Source: Sipunculus nudus (taxonomy: Eukaryota > Annelida > Sipuncula > Golfingiida > Sipunculidae). From it: DNA of 64,000 nt. Below the pieces are notes generated by a model. That model did not search any database. It saw only the letters and a list, made by a program, of their open reading frames with translations, and had not been told where the DNA came from. Made by a program: the position numbers and the translations under genes. The stretch is from positions 71,284,926 to 71,348,925 of the forward strand of contig CM049309.1 in assembly GCA_026874595.1 (NCBI GenBank), given 5' to 3'. Below, piece by piece: positions 23,279 to 38,265 of the stretch (positions are counted from its first letter, which is position 1; every line of letters starts with the position of its first letter).

Positions 23279-23526
23279 GCTGGCTGGGAAAAATAAGAAT
23301 TCTGGTTTTTCCCCTGGAAAAATCAGAATTCTCATTCTTCCCAGGAAAAATGAGAATCAAATCATAGTATGAAATGGTTCTGATTTTTCCTGGGAAAAAT
23401 GGGAATTCACATTATTCCTAGGAAAAATCAGAATTCTCATTTTTCCCGGGAAAAATGAGAATTCTGATTTTTCCCGGGAGGATTCCGGATCTTCCCAGAT
23501 TCTCATTCTTCCCTCGACATATATAT
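23279..23526 (-). repeat. Right arm of the fold-back region
   Basis: Inverted copy of 18485-18718, ending CAGATTCTCATTCTTCCCTC and GACATATATA. The outermost ~65 bp of the two arms differ at only a few positions. Confidence 0.8.
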
Positions 23527-24153
23527 TTATAAACTGACCGTGACCTTATTGAGTGTTAGGTGTTATAACTAATTTATATTGATATATAATGTCTTATTAG
23601 ACTAACATTCCTGTCACTTTTGTCACACTTGTATAATAATCTTGAGTTACCTTTTACAGTGATGGAGTATTGTCTTAAATTGCCACATTAACCACTGTAT
23701 CCTGCTGATTATTTTTCCAAAGAGTTCCTTAAAATAACCCAGATTTAATATGTTTGAGTCTTGTTTATAAATAACTGAAACTGGGAGAGTGTTTGTAACC
23801 TGATGTTACATGTGGAGTGTTTTCTCTGCTGTTGCAGCTTTTTGTGTTCAGTTTATTTATTTGAAAGTTATTGTTTTGATGTTGCACCAGCATGCATGCA
23901 CCTGTGACAGTAAGTTTCCTTAAATGGAAATTTAGAAAGTCGCCAAGTTCATATATACAGTGTTACCTCTCAATTAGGGACACAGCTAGGGACACATAGG
24001 ACTTTATCTATAATAAAGAAGTGCCTGTGTTATAGAGGTTTCTAACCTTTGGGTCTGCTTCTAAGTGGAAACATTTCAAGTGTGTGCCCATAATAGACAG
24101 GTTTATGATAGCTGGATGTTTATGTAAAACCAGGTTCCCTTTATATATTTTTT

Positions 24154-24662
24154 TATACACCTGTCATATGACGGGAGTATTATGATATACCCTCTGTCCG
24201 TCTGTCTGGTCGGTAACTTTTGGTGTCGCAGTGATAACTTACCGGGGCTTTGATGGATTTTCGCGAAACTCACCAAAACTACTGACCAACTGACCGAGTT
24301 CGTATCTAATAAGGCCACAGGTCACTAGGCTACTTTGTGGTGTCACTGTGATAACTTATGAAGAATATGAAGGATTTTAATAAAACTCATCAGAAATGTT
24401 AATCAATAAAATATCTTGCCTTATTTTGATTTCCAGCAAAATTCGTGCATTATTGCATATTTAATAAGGTCAGGAGTCACCGAACTTTGAGGCACCTTGG
24501 TGACTTACCAAAAATCCTGTGGATTTTTATGAAACTCATTTTACATATTTACCAATAGTTTCTGACCTGAATTACCTTCTCATAAAAATTCACATATAAT
24601 TATAGAGGTCATAGGTCACCAGAAGCACGACGGGCGTATCATGCAAGTTTGTGGTGCTCTTG
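24154..24662 (+). mobile_element. Family-F short element with Helentron-like ends
   Basis: It starts ATACACCTGTCATATGACGG, a hairpin closing with GAGTAT, followed by CTCTGTCCGTCTGTCTGG. It ends ACGACGGGCGTATCATG, then GTGGTGCTCTTG before TTT. GACAGGTGTAT (complement of the start) matches GACGGGCGTAT with two differences. Two or three degenerate units containing GTGATAACTTA(C/T) and GAAACTCA lie inside. About 510 bp; no ORF. Confidence 0.6.
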
Positions 24663-27600
24663 TTTAGGTTTGTTTTTGTGGAATGGAAATAACAGGGAAT
24701 CATCAGTTCAGGCTGTATACTTTTGTCTGATGATGCCTTTTGTTTAGGTTAAATTCCTGAATCCATCAGATCTTACTGGTTTCATTTATTAATCCTTCAG
24801 TTTGTGTTTTAACTTGTGTCGTCCTGTTATTGACCTATTGACTATGAAAGCAGATGACCTTTTTACCAAAGATGTGAATCGAAAAAAAAAAAAAGTTTAT
24901 GATCTGTCACACTTTGTCTGATATTCATTGATCTTATTAACTAATGTTCAGTTATCCTCCTGAAATGTTCAAACTTTAAGTAAAATATGCACCTTTTCAT
25001 TGAAAAGTCCTATAGTTTAATAGGTCATGCCATGAAGTATTGTGTGATGGCTGGGTCTCTTGATTTATGACCACATGGTTGTGAATATGGAACCTATTCA
25101 GACAAGGCTGTATACTAAGACACCCTGCAAAGGTCTTACCATAGGGGTGTACCCTCTCCACATAGGAGCGAATAGATACTGATCATGGACCAATGGATAG
25201 TCCATAAAATGTGGAAGTAGAAACCTGCATTCCTTAGAATGCAAGCCTCAGCGATGTGGGGGTTCCCTGTTGTGGGATGCTCCCAAAACTGTTTGCATTC
25301 ACTTATCAGTCCATAATCCCAGGTTCATTTGTGCATATATGACTGTACATTTGTGAATGTTCCTTGCTGATGTTCCTGAATTCGGATCATGTGCTGGATT
25401 TACAGCAAAATATAATTGATTCTTCATTGGCCCATTCCAGAAATGTCCTAAAAATTTCATGCGATTCCATTCACAATTTTGTGAGTTATGATGTATACAA
25501 ACACACACGTACACAATTGAGGATAAATGCATGCCCTCCTGGCGGGGGCAGTGAATAATCTTCTACTGTCTTTTGTGTATTGTTGCATGGTTCTGAGGGC
25601 ACTGAGGAAGGCCCAGAATGAAGAGGCCCAAAAGACCAAGAAGGATAATTTGTACTTTTGATGGGACAGGCATCTTCAGTGATATCACCATTATCAGGGC
25701 ATAAAGCTAACCTTTACTGTAAACCCATCCATTTAAGTTTAAAATGAAGGGAAGCAGTGTATTGTGAGAATGTGCTGAAAGTCATTCAGTTTTAGTGAAC
25801 AATGTGTTGAGGCCTTAGAGGATAAGCTGGGACCCTTCAGCTTGCTGGCTTCTGGTGAGAGCTCTGGTAACAGTGGGCATGGTAGGCCCTTCAGCTGTTT
25901 ACCCTCATCTCAATGAGTGACAACAACCAGGCTAACTACAGGTCCATCAAAGACCGCCTTAATCTGCAGGGTCAGTGGAAAATTTGTAACAACAAACCCT
26001 CACATCATAATGAAAGCTAGAGGCACACACTGAGGTGTATATGAATTAATAATACACACTGGTTTAGCTCACGGACTCAATCCTTTGGTAATCAGGTTCT
26101 TCCTCTTTGGATCTTTGTACAAGTGCTAACAGCAAACAGTTTGTAACCACTTAAACATATAGAGTATGGACAAATCACTGATATTTTGTGCTGTATATAT
26201 ACCAAATTAGGTCATGGTGACCTTTTTGAATCTAGAATAGCAAAAGGTAACCACAACCTGTAGTTTAAACTGTAGTGTTTCATGTTATTTTGTTTTGGAA
26301 ATAATGGTACTTGCAGAGTTTAGCCATTTGGAACACTTCGGCTGACTTTTGCTGATCAGGCCCCCCATGGATATATTTATGATGTACCAAAATATATGGT
26401 ATCTTTCTCTGGAAATCTGCCAGGTTGGCATGTCTACTGACTTGTCAGATGAGAAAGTTCAGTTTTCCACAGTTTTCACCAAGTATACATTGATTCACCA
26501 TTACAAAATATATTATAAGGGCTTAATAAGTTACTGAGCATCAAATATGGGTGGTTCCGACTGAAGATTTAATTTGAAAGTACAGCTAGAAATAGGCTAG
26601 AAGCCAGTGGATTCGGACAAGGTGTTCCTAGTGAGAGTTCAGCATGCAAGGCCAAACAAAGCATCTAATCAGGCCTGTAAGAAGACTAATGCTACATCCT
26701 GAACAGACGATAGTTCATTGTTCCCTGAAAAAAGTATAACTTTGTAGGTCAAACACAGCTAAATCGAAGTATCTGTTACACAGAGTTTATTACAGATTTG
26801 AAGGATTGGGTAAAGTTTTACTGACTTTAATGTTTCAGCTTTCTGTTTGTACAGTCAATCTTTATGGCTACATGTCTATATAATACAGTACATAGGGAAT
26901 GTGGGGTTTATCACAGAAATACTCAGTTCTCTAAATATATGAGTGAGACAAAGAATCGTATGTTTTCTGTTTATTACAACACAGTGCCATGACTTTATGG
27001 AGCTATGTAACAATACAATCAGTGTATGACTCTAGGATCTGGAAATGTGTTTTTAAGAACAGAACATTTGAGATATATTGGTGATTTTTACTATGTATCA
27101 AGAACAGTGAGGTGCACTTAAATTGATGCTTAAGCAAATAATTAAAATAAGACTTTACACAGGAGGGATGCAACTCTGAATATAACATAAATACTTGATG
27201 TTAGATAGTTGTGAATATGAATCATGATACATATTATTTTTAACGATTTGCTTCAACTCTTGGCCATAGCTTCATTGCCTGACAGGTTATATGTATGAGA
27301 CGTCATGTTATCACAGATGAACACTCAGTTTTGGAGCATCTGCAGATGACACAATGAACTGGCTCTTATCTGTTTCAGCCATTGTGCAAACGTACTGAAA
27401 CCATGAAACAGGTCACTTTCAATATTGATTTATAACCAGCAGAACTTAGAGCATAACGCACGTCACTCTTCACCAGCGGAATGAAATATCTGCTTAAACC
27501 CTTCACTGTTCAGAACATTAACATTCTGTGCCACACCTGATGGGTTCACATGATATGATTCCACTGTTGTTAAATGGGGATTAGAATTATACTTATCATA

Positions 27601-30600
27601 TTGCCAATGTGATGCTGCAGTTGACGTGAATGACATGAATGAATATCATATGACTTTTAATTGATTTTTTTTTCACCTTAGCCAAGAGTCTGGTTAGCTA
27701 TTACAGTACCCTTTTCTTTTTAAGAAACAAACAGGTCTTATTGACTGAAAATGTGAGTAGCTATCAGTTAACCATATCACATTGTTTTGTTGTTCACCTG
27801 CCTCATGCCAGGTTATTTCTTGTTTTGAATATAGAGTCATAGACTTGTGTATATCTTAAATGTTTTCTCCACTGGCCTACGTATTGAGATACAAGCATCC
27901 CCTAGGTTTCTTTCCATCCATCCATCCATCCTGGTGTCTTCAGGACATATGGTGATATGTATGTTTAGTTGGATTTGCCTTAATTTTTACCTGTGTTTCA
28001 ACTAATTAAATTTTCTGATTATCTTCCAGGGGTCAAAGGTGGTTAAATGATTTGTTAGCATAAATTTATAGCACAGCTGACTGATATCAGCTGAAGTGTA
28101 ACTCAGCCTTGGTCCTCTGTATCCTTTGGCTGTTCACTTTCCAACCTGCAGGGAACAGGATATTTTACTTTTAATTTGGGCAGGAGTCTGCCAGGTTTGC
28201 ACCAAGACATATCTGGGCAAATCTTCATGAAAATCTTTAAAAAATTCCAGTGTGAAGTCAGTTTTGCTTGGTTTCTACCTAAAACCCCATTTTTCAAAAT
28301 GAACAAAATAAACATGCATAGGACCTCTTGATTTTACTTGTATTGGTTAAATTTTTCCCAATCTCCATACAAAATGAGCTTATTTATCTGTCATGTGTTT
28401 GAGAACTATGACAAGTGGTAAATGGCCTTGAAACCTTTGAATATGTCACACTTTGTTCTTTCATGGCTGTTGGAGGAACTACCTTTCTGTCAACACATAG
28501 ATACCTGTTCTAGAGATTAACTATTACATGTGAAACATTTTCATTGTGACTTCATGTTTGTGGACCTTTCCTTGCTATTAAACTAATTTCTAATTCTACA
28601 TACAGTCAGGAAATCCAACCCAACGTCAAACAAAGGCTCACTGACCTCATTTCAATGAGCTGATGGTTGAAGCATATTAACCTCTCCCTGTCTTTCACCT
28701 TGGCACATTTTTTGCCAGTAAGTTTGTAACTGCTAGCTTATCTACGTACTTATCAGCAAAGCCAGGGAATGTTAATATATTTAATTCTCTGTTCTTCTGG
28801 TTCTGAATTATCATCCTAGAAGCAAAGGACTTGAATCTGCACCAACAATAATATTGAAACATCATACTTTAAATATGAGCACCCGTGTTGCATATGGCAA
28901 GTTCTACATGCAACCAGAGAAGATAATCAGCCAAGTGTCCTGACCCATGGATCAATTTTTATTGTAGGATATAATAAGTCTGGTGACCTACAATTATTTT
29001 GTACATACATATAATTGATGTTGATCTTTATATGTTGATTTAAGTTTGAATAAAACAATCTGAGGCTGTAACATGATATCAGTTCCAGTTTGTTCATTCC
29101 TGATTTGTCTGGCCGTGCGTGGTAATTCCTGCTGGAGACACAAGCATGTCCAATACCATGGGCCACTAGTTTTTTGACAGGCACATTCTGACTAAGAGGA
29201 TGCTCTCTGCACCAGCATCCATTAATTAAACATGATGATTTGTCAGGCTTGCGTGTTCAACCTTCGAAATTGTTTCCTAGGTTTGGGTCTTTAGTCCCAT
29301 CTTGGTTTTGTATGAAGGAGCCCTGTTTGTGTGATAAGGGAGAAGTGCAGCACACAAGCAAATAGTGGCTTAAAGAAATGAGCGGTATTTGAATATCAAT
29401 TTATAATGGTTCATTTAAAACTCGTAACATTCATTTCTGGATCAGGTTTGATCCAACTGCAAATAATGGGCAAGGAAGGCCATCAGGCTTTCTGTAATAT
29501 ATTGCCATACAGGGGTTCATATCAGTTTATACCAGAAAGAATGGGCTCAGTGCTAGCTTACTGTCCTGAAATCTGATGGAGATACAAGTAATATGTAAAC
29601 CTCCATTGGTTATTACCCTCATCTGTATCGGAAGACAAGGTGCACAGGCTGTGGCCGATATGCTTAGGCAGGCGGCCTCGTGATTGTGTACATTCTAATA
29701 GTGCAAGATGATGATGAACTCTAGAGCTGTATCACTCAGTGCATCATATAATCAACACATTAAATCTAAGCCAACCTTTATTCGTTAATCAAATTAGGCT
29801 TTCAATAATCAGATAATTTCAATTATTGCATTTACAGTCATTTTCCTTCCTTTTTGATTTTAGCTCATACTTCTGGACAGATTTATACACCCTATACATG
29901 ATGCATCAAACACTGTTATTTAACACCTTGTATCCTTAATTAGAATTTTTTAGCACAATTCATTGGATGAGAAACTTTAAACATTACTCGCATGATTCAT
30001 GTGAATGCTTTGGTACATAGTACACAGGGGTTGTAACACTGTGAATTTTTCACCTCTAACCGCAGGAAAATTTGCCTTTCCGCTATAAAAATGCATCCTA
30101 CCGTCATATCAAACTTTCAGTCACACTACGCTCAGTGTAAACCCAATTCTGCCATTGTACATGCCATCCTACATGCACACTTGCATGCATAAAGAACTGA
30201 ATGTTTTCAAAAATCACAGTGTAGTCTGTTATATCAGAAACACGATTGTGCAGGAAAATATTGGAGATGAGGGCCTAAATGCCAGAGAGCAGAAGAAATT
30301 ATGACCAAATTTAGGAAATATAGCAAATATAGGGAGATGGTGGAAGACCAGCTGTAGAACATTTTGATTTTGACATATTTATTCCTGTTTATCAAATACT
30401 AATATGGAAAATGTCTAGGTGTTAACCTTTCCGACAGATTGGTACAAAATGAAAAATGCCTTTCCATGCACATGTTTGCCTGTCTGAGACAGGTGGAAAG
30501 GCATTATTTGAGCCGTGGTACATATAATGTTCATGTAGCATCATCTGGGATGATAATAATGATTGTTAACAGCAGACTGAGAATCAAATCCAAAGGCAAT

Positions 30601-32044
30601 TATTGGTTATCACATTTAATCGAAAACTCCTCATCAATTCACAGGCCTTATGAACTGTATGAGTATATGGGAGTTTCTGCATATATAAGAAGTGTTCTTA
30701 AATTGTGACACTGAGAATGTGAGATCTAGGCTTATCCTGATGTACAGTGCAGCCAATTCTGGTGATCAATATGAGAATGAAAGGCCACTGGAGCAACAAG
30801 GGATTGGCCTTGTCTCCGTCCCAAGGCAAAACAGCATGATTAAATCAGGGCTACCTTCAAGTGTATTCATATTAAGCACCAGCGTTGTTTTGTTGTGCTT
30901 CTTAACAGCCTGATATTTTAATTTTTTATGGCTTTCAAATACTTGAAAAAAATAATCATTTTGAAAGAATTTTTATAACATATCTTCAGTTGTCATTTGA
31001 TATCAGTTGTTTTAAGAATGTTTTATTTCACTAAAGATCTATGGTTTTAAGGCTCATATGTTCGACTTGTATAAATATGGCCTTAGTCCTGTGATCTGTT
31101 TATTCCATTGGCCATATAAGACTGTAATAAGAGACAGGACATGCAACGACAATAATATTCTAGAAGATTAGAGGGAGTTGACCATAAACTTTGAGTTTTA
31201 GGATGCATTTGTTTGGAGAATGCATTTTCAGCAAAGCAACATGTTAGGTTCATACCACCATATGTCCTTGTGTCATTTTAATTCTTGAGCCATAAACTGT
31301 TTAATAGAAGACAGTTACATGAAGAAATCATGAAGCAAAATGATTAAAGAATATCAGTTTTCTGTTGAAGAACCTTGAACTGTAGACCTAATTTTGGCAG
31401 AAGAATGAATTTTCAGCCTTGCAGACCTGAATTCACATGCACTAAGTTTGAGCTCCTAGTCTTGCACTTCTGCCCTCTTTAGTTTATCAGTTAATGAATA
31501 ATTCATAAGAACCATGAACTGTAGACCTAATTTTGTCAGAAGAAAGAATTCTCAGCCCTGCAGGTGTTAAGTGCCCTGCACTAAGTTCGAGGTCATAGTC
31601 TTGAACTCATGCCCTCTTTAACCCTGCAGTTAATTAATATTTAATGATTCATAAATATCATTTGTAGCTGCGAAAATCAAAGGAAATACCAGAAAGAATT
31701 ATTGGATTGTTCTTGGTTACATCTATTGAGGCTTCAAATTGAAAATTTGCTCTTCTCTGCTGTAATTGCATACTATTGAATTCTACAGCATTTATGATTT
31801 AATGCCTGAAAGTGCAACTGTCTTTTAGTTTAATTTGTAGACACATGAAACTAATATTGATTGTCATTGGCAGAGTGATGTTTTTTTATGTGTCAGTTTT
31901 ATTATAGAGTGTGCCAGATCTTGTTAAACCAGTTGCAAATCAAGGAAATATAGAATCCAGTTTCAGCATCTTTTCATTTATGAACGCGAGGCTGGGTGTG
32001 TACTGGTAAGTCCTGATGCAGCTTTTCTTAATCAAGGGCAGAAT
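24663..32044. other. Long stretch without recognised genes
   Basis: AT-rich sequence with many stops in all frames. The only structures seen are a poly-A tract (24880), a (TCCA)n run near 27910 and the two-copy repeat at 31373-31650. It may be intergenic or an intron of the SMAD4 5' UTR. Confidence 0.4.
31373..31650 (+). repeat. Two-copy ~139-bp direct repeat
   Basis: GAACTGTAGACCTAATTTTG occurs at about 31377 and 31516, each followed by GCAGAAGAA-, CACTAAGTT- and TGCCCTCTTTA-containing blocks. The copies are diverged. Confidence 0.8.
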
Positions 32045-32440
32045 TATACCCCATTCACACAAAAAATGTTTTCAAACGGATTTGGGCAAAGCGGTTTGGC
32101 CAAACCGGTTTTGTGAATTCACATGGGCATCTAGCACCAATGCATGTTGTGTACATTTCACATGTGGAATAATGTAACAACATGCTGACACAAGCATTCA
32201 CGCTTGTGTTGTGAATGAGTTGCTTGAAAACTGTGTCCAAACCATTCTAGAGTTTTCCATGACACATCAAGGCGGATAAACCGATTTGCATTCAAAATGC
32301 TTTGAAACCACCTCCTGGGCTGGATTCAAACTGTTTTGGCAAAAACGGTTTGACAAAGCTTTGGATTGCTGTAAAAATGCTCTAATGGGCATTCAAAAGG
32401 GTTTGAAACCTGTTTGCATTTGCTGTGTGAAAAGGGTATA
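32045..32440. mobile_element. MITE with ~16-bp inverted ends
   Basis: The left end TATACCCCATTCACAC matches the complement of the right end (GTGTGAAAAGGGTATA) at 14 of 16 positions. The interior has further symmetric words (GGTTTGGCCAAACCGGTTTT, AAACGGTTTG). The flanking duplication is probably TA. Non-coding, 396 bp. Confidence 0.7.
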
Positions 32441-32739
32441 AGAGGGAAGGGGAGTGCAGGGGGAGGGGGATTTAGGGAGTGGGGCCCTTCTCTTTTTCTT
32501 TACCTTAGATAAATGGGAAAAAGAACAAAATCATGCTTAATCTCAAAATTAGTGTCAATCTCCTACTCTCTGCTTGTACTTAGTATTCATGGCACACTTG
32601 TTAACTTAGGCCAGGGTGTAGAGCCCCCACTTTTAAGATTTAATACTGAAAATTCTGTATGTCATTTATAACACACCTTATAAGGCACACCTGATGAGAG
32701 CTTACTATTGCTATAGCAGAAAAAGGAGGATATAATTGT

Positions 32740-34010
32740 TGTATCAGCTAAAACAAAGTTTAGCGGATAATATGTTTTTGACCAGGTTCCGCAGCCACCA
32801 AACTCCTCTGAGACCCTTGGACCCATTTTTCCAAAGCCTGTCATAGTTATTTGCTCACCTATATAGTAATGCCTAACAAAGACAGGTGGCGTCACCTGCT
32901 ATCCTTTGTGTGCAGCATGAATTTGGGTGTCTTTGTTATAACAGCTCATATGTCAGGAGTGGTTCAATGTATTGGTGTGAAATTTTGCATGTCTCTCTAT
33001 CTTTGATACCTTCATATCGTACTCAAGACTGGTGGCACCGTCTGTAAATGTTTTTGTGTGAAGTCCATCTGTACATTTGCTATGGGTGAAAATTGCTCAT
33101 ATCTCAGAAGTTGTTTGAACAGTGTATTGGTCTAAGTTTTGGCATGGCCATCCATCTTTGAGAGTAATCTCGTAGACCAGACAGGTGGCGCGTCCTACCT
33201 TCATGTTTTTAAATTAATGCCCTTTTCTCAATAGTGGTTTGTCGTACATTAGTCTGAAATTGTGCATGTCCTTAGATCTTGGATACCTTCATCTCATACT
33301 AAAGACGTGGCGCTATATGCAACCATTCTTCCAGGGCTTTCATCTGTGCATTGGCTTTGGGTTAAATTTGCTCATATTTTTGGAGTGGTAAAATTTATTG
33401 ATCTGAAATTTTTCATTATCATTCAACTTTGAGAGAGTTTTCTCATAGACCAAACATGTGGAGCCACCTACCTTGCTGTTTTCATAATATACATTTATGC
33501 CCTCTGCCTCAGGAGTGGGTTGTAGATTATCCTGAAATTGTGCATATTCATAGATCTTGGATGCCTTCATCTTGATTCAAGACTTGTGGCGCCATCTATA
33601 GTTGTTTTCGTGTGGTGTCCATCTGACTGTTTGCTTTTGGTAAAATCGCCCATATCTCAGGAGTGGATGGATGTGTCATCCTGAAATTTTGCATGTTTAT
33701 CCATCTTGGAAAGCTTTGTTGTAGACCAGACAGATGGTGCCACCTGCTGTCCTGGTTTCATATAATACATTGATGCACTTTTTCTCAGTAGTTGATTGGT
33801 GCATTTTGAACTTTTGCATGGTGTTTCCATTTGTAGATTTGTATTTGGTGAAATTTGCACATATATGAATAGTTTAATTGGCATCACTGATGCCAATAAT
33901 TTGGAGTCATGTCATGTCATGTCAGGAACATTCAATGCCTTACTTTACCAATGCATCTGCGATTTGGGGGATACATGTAGTTGCTTGTCAACTGCCCACA
34001 GGTATACTAG
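32740..34010 (+). mobile_element. Diverged family-C-like element (older relative)
   Basis: It starts TGTATCAGCTAAAACAAAGT with a weak 5' hairpin. It ends GGGGGATACATGTAGTTGC, then TTGTCAACTGCCC and a CTAG before TT, in the same order as family C. Internal units of about 140-290 bp contain TCATATCTCAGGAGTGG and degenerate GGTGG-N-GCCACC sites (for example near 32885, 33183 and 33735). Divergence is much greater than between the other C copies. Confidence 0.7.
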
Positions 34011-36172
34011 TTCCTAGGTGTATTTGCTTCCCAAAAATGACATATTACTTATTGACGTTGCATAGCTCACGTGAACCTGTGCCAGTCAAGGACAATCTGG
34101 TGCTCTCAACCAATTAACTTTTGTCTGTACACAATCAGTATTTGTTATGTACACTAGCTCATTTGTCAAACAGAAATTATAATGAACTAATCAGTACTCC
34201 ACAGGACTTGATGGTAGCCAGTTACTGGGGTAAGTCACAGGAGGACATACCTTCTGCTGTGTGTTTGAATTTAAATTTATTTCCTTAGTTTAATAGGGAA
34301 TCATTCAAATATTTAACTCTTATAATTTATATCATTATTGATTTTATCATACCACTATGGTATAGATATAAAGTCCTGTTTAAGTGCAAGCTACTTCAAG
34401 GACACCCCCATGTGCTTGGCATCCACTCAGCACTCTAAGCATGTTCAGGGCTTATTTATTTGGTGAGAAACTGTTTTGAATATTTCAAGGGTTAGGGTTA
34501 GTACCCTCATAATTTGTTTTATCTCAAAGGTAGGGTAATTGAGGATTTCCCAGAGCTTCTGCTGACTTCCTATTTTTCCTATTAATAAATCGTCTCCCAT
34601 AATTTCCTAGATTTCCCAGTATGTTGAACATTATCTCCTAAGTATTCATATATTTTTTCATTGCAATTCCATGTTTCTGATATAGCTGTTATTACTGAGT
34701 AATTATTGTCATAAAACCTGTTACTATTGTTATTGTTGAAAAAATTAATTGCTTTTGTAAATCTGTGCATGTTTTACAAGTGTTGCAGTTATACAACTCA
34801 TGGTCATGGTTAATAACCAAGCAATACACTATAGTACATTGAAAATTCCTATATTTGTCCTGTATTTCTCTCTAAAAATTCTTGTTAACCCCTATATTTT
34901 TGTCTCAACTGCTTGTATAAAATTTCTCTTTTTACTCAGGAGCCTGGTCAGTGGGAGCCCTGATTTTCTGAATCTTTTGTGTGTATTTAATTTCACTTTC
35001 TAACAGTCACAAGCATCATCCTGTGTTGGTAGGTGTCTCATGTGGTTAAACTTTTAGTTTCTGCCTTGCCAGCTCTGTACAGACGTCACTGGTCCCTCAC
35101 TGTTTTGTTCAAGTCCTTGTTCCTTGTTGAATGTACTACATTTTCATATTTAGAGGCACATGATTCTTGAGAGAGTGTAAATGGTATGTGCATGCTCAAG
35201 GGATATTGCACAACTTAGGATATTTGATCCACAGATTAAAAAAAAATGCATAACGGACTAAAATGGACTTTACTATAATTTTTGTATATCAATTATGTAT
35301 CCAATAATTTTTTATACGCTTTCAGATTTATTTGTAGGTTCAATGAGACCTACAGGTTCAGGTGATTTTAAAGTTTTTTTCTCAGTATGTTTAGGTAAAA
35401 AAAAGCATAATGGGATGTGTGATATGCTATGATGAATTAATCCAGGGGTCAGAAAACCAGTCAGATCTAACACTCCTCTGTCAGTGGCACGGTGTTTGTG
35501 AAAAGTTAGTACGCTTGCCATGTTCATGTATTACCAGGTCAAGGATTATCAGTCAGACAAGCCTTGACGGTGGTATATTACCTGTAAATGAGCATAAACT
35601 CATGCCCATTTTATATTTATGCCAGTTAATCAGAATAACTGGAGGTACAGATTGACTGTGTCCAGTGTATTTTCTACTGTTTACAATCTTAACATTGATA
35701 ATTAATGAAAAAAAAAAACTGAAAGACATAGTATATTCCAGAAACTCAGTGACTGACAGCATTATCAGAGAATCTGATGGTATGACTAAGTAAATTAGAA
35801 ACTGTTATGATATATTAAATGTAAATGAACTATTTTAACAAAAGCAACGTAGCAATTATAAGCCTAGAAAGGTAAAAAAAAAATCAAATCAAAATGACAA
35901 TCTGTCTCCAGTTTATTTATCTAATTCAGTTTGTTAAACTTTGGCAGTTTTGTAAGTTAAAGTAGCACCATTGGCCAAAACTCATTCATACACCTATAAT
36001 GATTCAAAAAGTTTTTAAATTAAAGAGAGGCTTGCTCTTACTGGTTACTAAAATAAGGTACTGAAAATGGTTACTACGGTATAACTTTTTAGCCAGAGAT
36101 ATTACCTTAAACACACCAGTATAGTATTCTGTGATTTTCAAAAAATTAATGTGTGATTGTTTTTATTTGCAG
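34011..36172. other. Sequence upstream of the first SMAD4 coding exon, no gene recognised
   Basis: AT-rich. It probably belongs to the intron before the exon at 36173, because that exon begins with a splice acceptor. No promoter-like block or terminal repeats seen. Confidence 0.4.
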
Positions 36173-36487
<315 letters not shown>

Positions 36488-36844
36488 TAATTATTGATTA
36501 ATGAAACGCCATTTCCTCATTGACATAAAATGATATATGACTTCCTTTAAATGCTAAGAACCCTTGGTGTTCATCTTAAGGTATGACCTTTGAGAAATAT
36601 ACCTTTACTCATTAGTAACAAATTTTCATGTGGTTGTAAAATCATATATGACTTACTTGCAGTGAAGTAACCTTAATTAGCATCCTCAGATCTGACATAC
36701 TTGGTGTTCTGTATCCTATGACCATATACTTTGAATGACTAGTATTTAATAGATGTAAAATCAGACATGACTCAGTCATAATGTGATGGACCCTTGATCG
36801 GGTTCTTATGCTATGACCTATGTTACATTTTATTTTGTGTTATA

Positions 36845-37020
36845 CAGTAAAAATTCACCTAACCACCACCTCCAGGTTGTGAACACCTCAAAATAATGCC
36901 ACTTGTTTGCAGTCCCAATTCTTTTTTGCTGTCAATGTAAGACCCCCCCTTAGATGACCTTGAAAATGAGACCCACTTTATCCCGGTCCAGTTGGTGGGC
37001 TTAACTATGAGGTTTTAATG
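36845..37020. mobile_element. TA-flanked MITE (Tc1/mariner- or pogo-like), SMAD4 intron
   Basis: The left end CAGTAAAAATTCACCT and the right end ATGAGGTTTTAATG are imperfect inverted repeats flanked by TA on both sides. The element is related to the cleaner copy at 61150-61301. 176 bp, non-coding. Confidence 0.55.
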
Positions 37021-37875
37021 TAAATGAATGGATTCTTACATATAAATGCCTTAAAACTGTTGTTGTACTGATTTGGTTTGAAAGCTAACCCAGTAACAGA
37101 AACTTGGTTGTAATATGATTTTTGACTTAATTTTAAACAATCCAGAGAAACCATGTCTGTGTTACATGTTATTATGAACAGGCATGGACTGTTTTTTCTA
37201 TTTTATTTGTGTGTAAAAACTTTGAATTAACCATCTAATACTTGATGAGGTTAAATCATATTTTACTCATAGAAAATTGTTCATTGGTCCAGTCAATATA
37301 TTTTTACCACAGATGGTTGCATTTGGTGACTTGGATCATCCATCAGAAGCATGTTAATATGTTGTATACAAAAATATAGTCACTGTATGAAAGTCCTGTT
37401 TTTATCATGCCTTCCAAAGGATTGGAGCATATTGGATTGTTTTTGTTGAATTTACATGAGTCACTTTATGTAGTTTTGGACAATTATTTAAGCATTTTGG
37501 AAAAATTACTTTTTAATAGTTGATGTTCAGCTGAGCTACAGCATTTGTATTATATCAATGATGTTTCTCTTCAGCTCATTCCAGAACAATATTCATGTCT
37601 CATGGACTCCCCATATTGTATCCTCTTTGATATCAATATAAACTATAAAATTCATCACATGAAAGCCAGTGGCCATTATTATTAAGTCAGAACTTTTTGT
37701 TTCTCAGTCAGCCTGTCATTTCTGTCCAACAGTATTATATTGATTATTTAAATTGTTTATTATTTTTCCATGCCTTCAGTGGCTTAGTCTGAATAATTTT
37801 GGGCCTTAAATTAATAAGCAATTTCTGTTTTAGATGAGTGTATTGATTATGGAAATTTGATTGAACTTTTTGTAG

Positions 37876-38184
<309 letters not shown>

Positions 38185-38265
38185 TAATAAACTCAACAAA
38201 CCCTAGAAGACTCCCCTCCCCATAGGGGGAGGCCTAATACATTCTTTTTTCACAAATCTTTACAG

